NCBI GenBank assembly: GCA_021199275.1
Contig: JAJQIJ010000001.1
Location: 90,473 to 154,472, forward strand
Length of the DNA: 64,000 nt
Origin: Clostridiales bacterium
GTDB lineage: Bacteria; Bacillota; Clostridia; Oscillospirales; Acutalibacteraceae
Direction of reading: 5' to 3'
Made by a program: the position numbers and the translations under genes. The notes under the pieces are model-generated. The model did no database searches and was not told where the DNA came from. It worked only from the letters and a program-made list of their open reading frames with translations. Positions 1-9,400 of the stretch are shown here, piece after piece. The number at the start of each line of letters is the position of its first letter. Within the stretch, counting starts at the first letter, position 1.

Positions 1-3000
1 GGCGGCTCTGTTTCGGGCAACACCGCGCTGACTTACGGCGGCGGCGTTTACATTCAAAACGGCAGCAGCTACAGCACTTATTGGAATGTGTTTGAAATGA
101 GCGGCGGCACAATCAGCTCAAACAGCCTTGCCAATGACGACGCAAGCTACAGATACGGCGGCGGGGCATTTGTCGGCAATTACAGCACCGTGACTCTTTC
201 GGGAGGTAAGATAAACGAAAATTACAATGTGCGCGAAGGCGCAGGTATATATGTTGGGCGCTATGCAACCGTGACTGTTGAGGGCGACATGGAAATTTCC
301 GGCAACCGCATGTATATGGAAACCTATGCCACATGCAGCGGCGGCGGCATTTACGTTTACACTTACACCAACATTACAATTTCAGGAAATGCCCAAATTA
401 CCGGCAACACGGCGAAAAAAGGCCGCGGCGGCGGTGTGTATGTTTATATGAGCAGCACATTGTCAATGACGGGCGGCACTGTTTCCGGCAACACGTCGGG
501 CAACTATGGCGGCGGAATTTATTTTGAACAGGCAACTGTGACTTACGACTCGGAAATCAGCGGCGGCACAATAAGCAACAACACGGCCGTTTACGGCGGC
601 GGCGTGGCTTTGGGTTACAGCTATGCCGCAACAAACGCGCCGTTTTTACTGACAATCAGCGGCGGCACAATAAGCGGCAACACCGCCAATTTAGGCGGCG
701 GCGTTTACACATATTGCTCTTATGTGGCAATGTCGGGCAGCGCCGTTATAACTGAAAATTCAGCCACGACTTACGGCGGCGGCATATATGCTGACAGATA
801 TGCGTCTGAAGTCTGGGCTTCCGGCTATGAAGAGCCGCAAGACGGTTATTCCGTTATTGTGTCGGGCGGCAGCCTTTGTTCAAATACGGCGGGCACCGGC
901 GGAAACGACATTTGCACGGTTGAATATTACAACAATGCCGCCAGCTATCATTTTCCTTACATAAAGCTTGCCGCCGCGCAGGACATGAACAGCAGCAGCG
1001 AAGATTCCGCATGGCTTTACGAAGTCAGCGCCGGCAGTTGGGGCGGCACGGGCCTTGTTTATGAATCAATAGACACTAAAGACGAAATGACTTCTATTGA
1101 ATATTCAAGCAGCTATAACCATTACCGCTATTATACATTTACAGCTGACACAAACCCCGTGGCGCAGATAAACAGCACAGTTTACACCAGCGTGCAGGCT
1201 GCGGTTAACGCTATTGCCGGCGGCAGCCAGGAAAACGGTGCGGAAATAGTAATGATTGCAAACAGCAGGGAAGATGTTGTAATTCCGGCTCAAACAGACA
1301 GCGGCGAGAGCTTCAGCGCAACCATAAACCTTGCGGGCTATGAGCTGCGCGGGCTTATGTCAAGCGTTATTACGGTAAGCGCCGGGGCAGCCCTTACCCT
1401 TAAAGACACTCAGGTTAATTTTGACGAAAGCGGCAACATGGAAATAACCGACGCCGAAACCGGCACCGGAAAAATAACAGACGGCAACGGGCAGGCCCTT
1501 ACATTGGGCAGCAGCGAATGCGTTTGCGGCGGCGGCGTCTTTGTTGCCGGCAGCTTTATTTTTGAATCGGGCACAATAACGGGAAATGAGTGCAGCAATG
1601 TTTCAACCGCTGCCAATGCCTGCGGTACAGCCGTTTATGTGGCGTCTGGCGGCAGCTTTACAATGACCGGCGGCGAAATTTCAGGCAACGGCGCTAACAG
1701 CTATAACCACACGGTTTGCGCTGTTGCGGCGGCAAACAGCTTAGAGTCGTCTGCAACGGCGCAGCTAAAGCTGACTGGCGGGTGCATAACAGGCAACACA
1801 GGCCACGGCCTTACAGCCGCAGGTCAGGCTGAAATCACCCTGGAAAATTTTGAAATTTCATCTAACACGGCTGCGTCATACGGCGGCGGCGTATTTCTGT
1901 GCGATTCGGCGTCTATGGTTGCAACAGACAGCAAAATAATAAAAAACACCGCGTCGTACGGCGGCGGCATGTCGCTTTACGGGGCCAACACGGTTGAACT
2001 TTACGGCACGTTAATTGAATCAAATGCCGCAAGCAGCGACGGCGGCGGCATAAAAGTTGAAAGTTCCGGCACGCTGACTGTCGGCGCCGGAACCGTTATC
2101 ACAGGCAACGCGTCAAATTCACAGGGCTCACTGGGCGGCGGCGGAATTCAGCTGTACAGCACGGCGGGCACGCTGATTATGGCGGGCGGGCAGATTTACG
2201 GCAACACGTCTCTTGACACATATTCGGCAAACGATTTGTGCATTTCCGGCAAATTCTGCTATGCTGACAATGAAGACAGCGTTGATTACCGCGCCGCAGA
2301 AAACATGGCTGTGTCCGGCATAAACAGCTGGCAGAGCATTTACACAGGCGTTTATTATGTAGGCGAGCTTGATTCAGCAATGGGCTCTGACGTCAAGGCG
2401 CTTTCTGATATGTTTGCAAGCGACGGGGTTACGCTTAACACACGCTATTACCTTACCGCGGCAGACTATACAGATTCCAATATTGTTGCGGGCGTTGTGC
2501 AGGAATATGACGAAAGCGATTCTACAGCCGGCTGTTACAGCAGCGTAAGCGCGGCAGTTGACGCTGCGCTGACATACAGCAAACAAAACGGCAATGCAGA
2601 CGTAACCGTGGAACTGCTTTGCGACACCTCAGATTATATTTATTACAAAAACACTCTTGGCTCAAACGTTACGCTTGACTTAAACGGCTATACACTTACA
2701 GGCAGGGTTGCGGGCGGCTATGTTATTTATATTCAGGCGGGCAGCTTTGTTTTAACTGACAGCAGCGCGTTTGATGAAAGCGGCGAGCTGGGCTATGACA
2801 GCGATTACTGCGTGTCCGGCACGGGCGCTTTAGTTTGCGACGAAAACAACACAGACTGCCGCGCAGTTTATGTTTACACGGGTGTGTTTGAAATGAAAGC
2901 GGGCACAATATCCGGCTTTAATTTGCAGTCGGGCAGCGGCGCCGCAGTTTACGTAAACAGCGCAAACAACGGCAGTTACAGCAATAACGCAGCAACATAT

Positions 3001-6000
3001 AAAAACGACAATTCAGTAAGCTATAACACATTTGTTTTTTCAGGCGGCACCATTAAAGACTGCACTGCAAGCAGCGGCGGCGGGGCAATTTATGTTGCCA
3101 GCGCAGACAATTCAAGCAAAACTTATTCCGGCGCGCTTAAAATGAGCGGCGGCAGCATTGTAAACTGCACTGCAAACCAGGGCGGCGCCATGTATCTGGC
3201 ATTTGGCTCTCAATACACCAAATCTTATGCCGAAATAACCGGCGGCGTTATAAGCTCTTGCACGGGCAACACAAGCGGCGGCGGAATTTATTATGCCGGC
3301 AGGGGCCGTTCAACATATGAAGCGCGTTATGACATGGTTGAAATATACGGCGTTACAATAACCGGCTGCGCTGCGGGTGATTACACAACCCAAAGCTATG
3401 CCGGCGGCGGTATTTATGCCGTGCACCCGGCAACTGCCGTGACATATAATGACGACAACACGCAAGACGGCGGCAGCACCGGCACAAACGAAGTTTACGG
3501 CTATTTCATTATAGGAGACATTACGGGCGAAAGCGAAACCATAATTGAAAACAATTCCGCTTATTACGGCGGCGGCATTTATTTTTACACAAATTACCAG
3601 GGCGCGGCGCAGTTTTCGGCTGAAATTTATAATGTGACGTTTACGGGCAACACGGCGCAGCACGGCGGCGGGCTTTATTCTGACATTACGGATTTAATTA
3701 TGAGCGGCTGCACATTCAGTGAAAATTCAAGTTCGCTTTCAGGCGCGTCCGGCATGGGGGCTATTGTTTATGGCTTTGCGGCGGTTATAGAAGACTGCAC
3801 TTTTGAAAAAAACACAGCAACCATAGCGGGCTACGGCGCCGGCTTGAGGCTGTATTCGCGCGCAAACAACTACGGGCGTGAAGACGGTAAAATGACAGTG
3901 CGCAACTGCACTTTCCAAGATAACGAAGCGGCTTACGGCGCCGGCGTAAGAATTGATTTGGCAAAGAGCTCGCAGATTCCCGTTGTGTTTGAAAATGTTT
4001 CGGTGCTAAATAACACGGCGGGGCTTTACGGCGGAGGTATTTGTTTCGGCGACAACACTACTGACGCCAGGCGCGCCGTTACATTGACAGGCTGCACTGT
4101 TTCAGGCAACACGGCGCGTTATGGCGGCGGCATTGCCACATATGCCATGATGGGGATTGACCTGGTGCTGGAAGACACAACCGTGTCAAACAACACCACA
4201 TACAGCAGCGGCTACGGCGGCGGCATATATTTTTATTCGCGTTACAGCACAAGCGCTTATGAATATGTTCAAAACAAACTGACCTTACTTGGCAGCACGC
4301 AAATTACTGACAACTTTTCTTCTTACAACGGCGGCGGGGTGTATATCAGCGCAGCCAGCCTTATAATTGGCAGCGGCGACGGCGAAGACAGCGTTACAAT
4401 TTCCGGCAATACAGTAACTTCGTCCGGCTACAACGGGGGCGGCATTTACATGACGTCCGGCTCAATGACCGGGTGTGAATTTACAATGTACAGCGGCACA
4501 ATTTCAAACAACAGCGCATACAGCGGCGGCGGCGCATATCTTTACAGCAGCGATTCCACCGGAATTCGCATAACCGCCAATATTTATGACGGCACGTTTT
4601 CCGCCAACACGGCAGACAATATGGGCGGCGCGCTGTTCATAAGCGGCTATCAAAATGCGTCATACACTTCTTACCTTGCCCCGTCAGTCAATATCACGGG
4701 CGGGCTGTTTACAGGCAACACTGCGCTCAGCGGCGGCGCTATTTATATGCATTACCAGTCAACCGACGTAAACGTTTCCGGCACGGCTGTAATCACCGGC
4801 AACACCGCCACAAGCTATGGCGGCGGTGTGTATCTGCAAAGCTACAACACATATTTTACCCTGGGCGACGGCGGCAAAATTTACGGCAACAAGGCGGCGC
4901 TCGGGCAAGATGTTTACGGCAATTATTCGGCAAGCTATAAAAATTCAAACCTTTCATTGATTTCAGCTTCAAGCATGTTTGAAGACGGAAACGAACAGGG
5001 AATTACAGCCACTGCATGGCTTTACGAAATGACAGGCGACACTTATACCACGGCGCTTAATTTTGCGCCCATGACAAAAATATATGCGCTGACTCTGCAA
5101 TATGCCATGGAAGCCATTGTGGCGGTGGTAAACGGTGTTGCGTACACGTCTGTTCAGTCTGCGGTGGACGCTATCAATGCGGGCAGCACCGGCTCTGACA
5201 CCACCATTATTTTAGTGGCAGACCCCACGGAATGCGTCACCATTCCGTCAGGCTTGTCTGTCACGCTTAATCTTAACGGCTATACCCTGACAGGCGGCGG
5301 CAACAGCGCCATAACCTGTTACGGCAATCTTGAAATTATAGACGAAGCAACGTCCGGCACCGCAACGGCAGACGCAAACGGATTTTACGGCACAGACGAA
5401 AACGGCGACGCTGCCATTGTAACTGCGGGCAGCGAGCTTGAATATGCAAACGGCGGCGGCACCGGCACAATAACGGGCACCACTGCCATTGCCGGCGGCG
5501 GTATATATATTGACAACGGCGGGCAGGTAACAATGAAAAGCGGGCAAATTGCAAACTGCTATGCCGGCGGCACAACCAATTCTTCAAGCTACGGCGGCGG
5601 CGCCGTTGCAATTGCGGCGGGCACGTTTACGCTTGAAGGCGGCAGCCTTAATAACAATTCGGCAATACGCGGCGCGGCGGTCACCCTAATGGCTTCTTCC
5701 GCCAAATTCGTAATGACAGGCGGCGTTATTGAAGAAAACCAGGCGGTTTCAACGGCTTCCGTAACCACGGGCTACGGCACTATATGCAACAACGGCGGCA
5801 CAGTGCTTATAAGCGGCGGCACAATTCAAAACAACCATGCGGGCAACCAGGGCGGCGCAATTTATAATGGGTCAGGCACGCTGACTATTGCCGGCACTTC
5901 GGCAGACAGCCCCGTCATTATAACCGGCAACACTGCGGGCAACACGTCCGGCTCAGACGGCTCAAGCCAGGGCGGCGCCATTTATGTAAACGCCGGCACG

Positions 6001-6450
6001 GTGCGCATAACAAACACCCAAATCAGCAGCAATTGCACAATATCAACAAAAAGCGCCAGCACAACCACTAAAAACGGTGTGGCAAAGGGCGCGGGCGGCG
6101 CCGTTTATGTAAATAACGGCACCGTTACCCTTGGAGACGGCACCACAATAACAAACAATTCGGCAATACGCGGCGGCGCTGTTTACCAAAGCGGCGGCAC
6201 GGTTACTATTATGGGCGCGGTTATAACCGAAAACACAGCGCTTATGGGCGGCGGTGTGGCGCAAAACCCATTTCCCGGCAACACAACCACCAAAATGAAT
6301 ATTGTTTCAGGGCAGATATATGGCAATTCATCGACCCTGACTAACACCGGCAACGACATTTATTCGCGCTATGAGGGCGGCAGCGGCACTCTGGAAGAAT
6401 ATTATGCTTTTCTGGGCAACAACACATCTGTGCCTTATCTTACGGCGCTG
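1..6450 (+). repeat. Tandem beta-helix coding repeats of the giant surface protein
   Basis: Degenerate repeats of roughly 60-110 bp, recognisable at DNA level by recurrent ggcggcggc(a/g)ttta blocks that encode GGGIY/GGGVY after an N-T/N-S turn. They are protein-coding repeats in a single frame, not a CRISPR or satellite. They make the region prone to recombination and to assembly collapse. Confidence 0.8.
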
Positions 6451-9400
6451 GGCGCGGCAGACATGGGTGTAGACGGTGTGAATGTTTGGAAAGACGACTC
6501 TTACACAGGCGAAAACCGCACCGCCGAATATGTAACCGAAGGGCAGTTTATTATAAAGTCCGTTAAATCGTCTACAAATTTGACCCTGACTGCCGAATAT
6601 TATGAAGTAGACGTTACAAGCGACTATTCAAGCGACAAAAAAATCAGCAGTGTTTACATTTCTTCAATGACAGACGGCACAGGCGTGTGGGACACCGGAG
6701 ACGATGTGGCGGCGGCGGAAATTTCAGCTGAATATATGCTTGAAAATGCCACAAACGGCGTTTACACCGCAGCAGACGGCACGGCTTATACAGTCAGCGA
6801 ATCAAGCAGCACATATTGCGATTCGACTTCATATAAAAACGAACTCAATTATATAAGCGTCAGCGCAGACGGCGGCGACGCAGTGCTTTATGAAAGAACA
6901 CAGGCGGTAAGCTGGTCTGCCGGGGACGACCAAGACGCATACAATTACATTGTGCGCAGCTGGGACACTGTGTCTTACAACCTGGGCTATGTCTGCGCCA
7001 ACACAAATGAAGAAACTTCCAATGAAGGCAGCGAAGAAAAAACTTACAGAATCTGGCTGACTGCAACGCTTGACTGTTCCACATCGGAAGGCACGTTTAC
7101 AACAATTCCGCTTGACAGCTATATTCTGACTGAATCAGACGGGGTGCAAACTCTTTACGGCTATTTTGACATAACAACCTCGTCAGACAGCATAACAGAC
7201 ACCCTGCGCCTGGTTGTAAGCGTATATGGCCTGACAGACGGCACACTTATCAAGCCCACATTCACCATGTGGGTTGACGGTAATACAGACAATGAACAGA
7301 CCCCTGCCGAAAGCGAATCTGCCACAATAACCGTTTCGGCAGCTCCGCGTTATAATATTGAAATAGATTACAATTCCACGCTTACATATACAGGCTATTT
7401 CAACCTTGAAGCCGGTGTGGAAGTTTCAAGCGGCGAAGCATTAGACGACAATGGTGACGTGAAAGACGGCTATATTTACGGCACGGTGCTTGGCTATGGC
7501 ATTACGCTTGAACTTTACAACAGCAGCAACAGCAAGGGCTTAAAGGGCATTGAAATACCCACAGACAGCCTGTCTTTTGAACTGAGCTTCAAGGGCGCTC
7601 TTGTAACAACAGAAAGCAGTTCTACAGACACTACTATGTCAACCGACACCACCGTGTTAAGTGAAGCCGCGCCTTATATTTGGGCTTATAAGGAAAACAA
7701 CACGTCTGAATACGGCACGGCGCTCGGCGGCACCAAAGCCACGGTTAACATGAACTGGAGCGATGAAGACGAGCTTACACAAACAACGCACTATGCATAT
7801 AACGCTGCGCCTTATAACACCGGCAGCAACAGCTCTTCGTGCTATAACGGCGGCGGCTGGAGCATGACAGGCAGCCAGCCCGAAAGCACAGACACTGAAA
7901 CCACCGTAACTGTAACGGTAAGCAATTACCAGTTCAACACAGACACAAACCCGACTAAAAATTCAGACGGAGTAACTGACACAACTCTTGCGCTTTCAAG
8001 CGTAAAGGCATTTTCGGCAGGCTATGTGCAGGTTATTTACCCGATTGACACGTCTTTAACAACAGAAGAAACAGGCGACACCGAATATGTTCAGATTTTA
8101 ATGCGCGCCGCTGTTTCAAAGCTTGACGTCACAAGCACAAGCGGCAAGTCGCCGTCTGATTATATTGACTCTGCCGGCAGCGAAGACCTTGAAACGCTTA
8201 ACAAGTTTTTTGAGGCAGATGATTCCGGCGATTTAACCCAGTCTTCATATACGTATACAACGCAGGACGACAGCGGGGCAGAAGTCACCGAAACCGTTAC
8301 CGGCGGGCCGTGGGCGGTAAATGAAATACGTTATGACGACAATTATTCGCAAATGACAACGGGCTTTTATGTTTTTGACGGCGACAACGGCGACTGGCTG
8401 TGGAAGCTAAACCATTTTTATAACACAGCGGGCAGCACCGCCCTGACTAATGACGCCGGCAGCGGTTCCACCCCTATAGGCAGCGTTGTTTATATGGACG
8501 GGGAAATGACTTTCTACAGCGGCACAACAGACAATTCAGATTATATGGATTCGCTTGATTCCCAGTATTTCAGCGCCATTGAATATAATTATATGACTGC
8601 CATGAATATGTTGCAGAAATTTGACGCAGACGCTTACACCCCGGTGGGCGCAGATGCCGTTGTGGGGCAGACATATACGGTTACGTCAAACACAAATTTG
8701 TCAATAGGCAACGGCGCATTTTTGATAAAAACAGACGAAACCGCGCTTGGCACAGACGCAACATGGGCCAATGGGGAAGACCCCACGCTTACGTTCGATT
8801 TAACTATTTTGTATGCCGCAAAGCCTGACGGCAGCAATTGGGACAATATTGATTTGTCCATAAACGGCGACGCCTATGAAGTCACCACCACGTCTTCAGG
8901 CACTGAAAAGGGCGGCGACGGCGGAGTTACAGACATGGACTCATACCGTGAGGAAAACCTGATTTATTTCACCACGCTTGACGATTTGTATGACTATTTC
9001 GGTTATGACGAAGACGGCAACCCCAAGGGCCAGTGTGTGGCGATTTTATATGAATTCAGAAACTGCTGCATCAGAAACGGGCGCTCAATTTATTGCAAGG
9101 CCCAGATGAATGTGACAGATGACTTTGAAATGACAGGCGAAACATATTGCACAACAAACGATGTGCATATATGGACAACTTACCGCCCATATTATAAAAT
9201 TCTTTATTGGAACGGCGTAGACAAGTCTGAATATTTATATAATTTCACATGGACTGACTATAAATATTCAGACAGCAGCGGTGTTGACGTTTACGGCGTG
9301 GCGCTTGACGAGGGCACGGTGTTTTTAACGGACTCAAGCAATGATTCAGACGACAAATATAAAACACTGTACACAGTGGGCACAGACGCCGACACAGACG

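Noticed and set aside
1-6450. Regular ggcggcggc-rich repeats that could suggest a CRISPR or satellite array
   Set aside because: Unit length and spacing vary, no constant spacer pattern exists, and one reading frame stays open throughout. They encode beta-helix turns.
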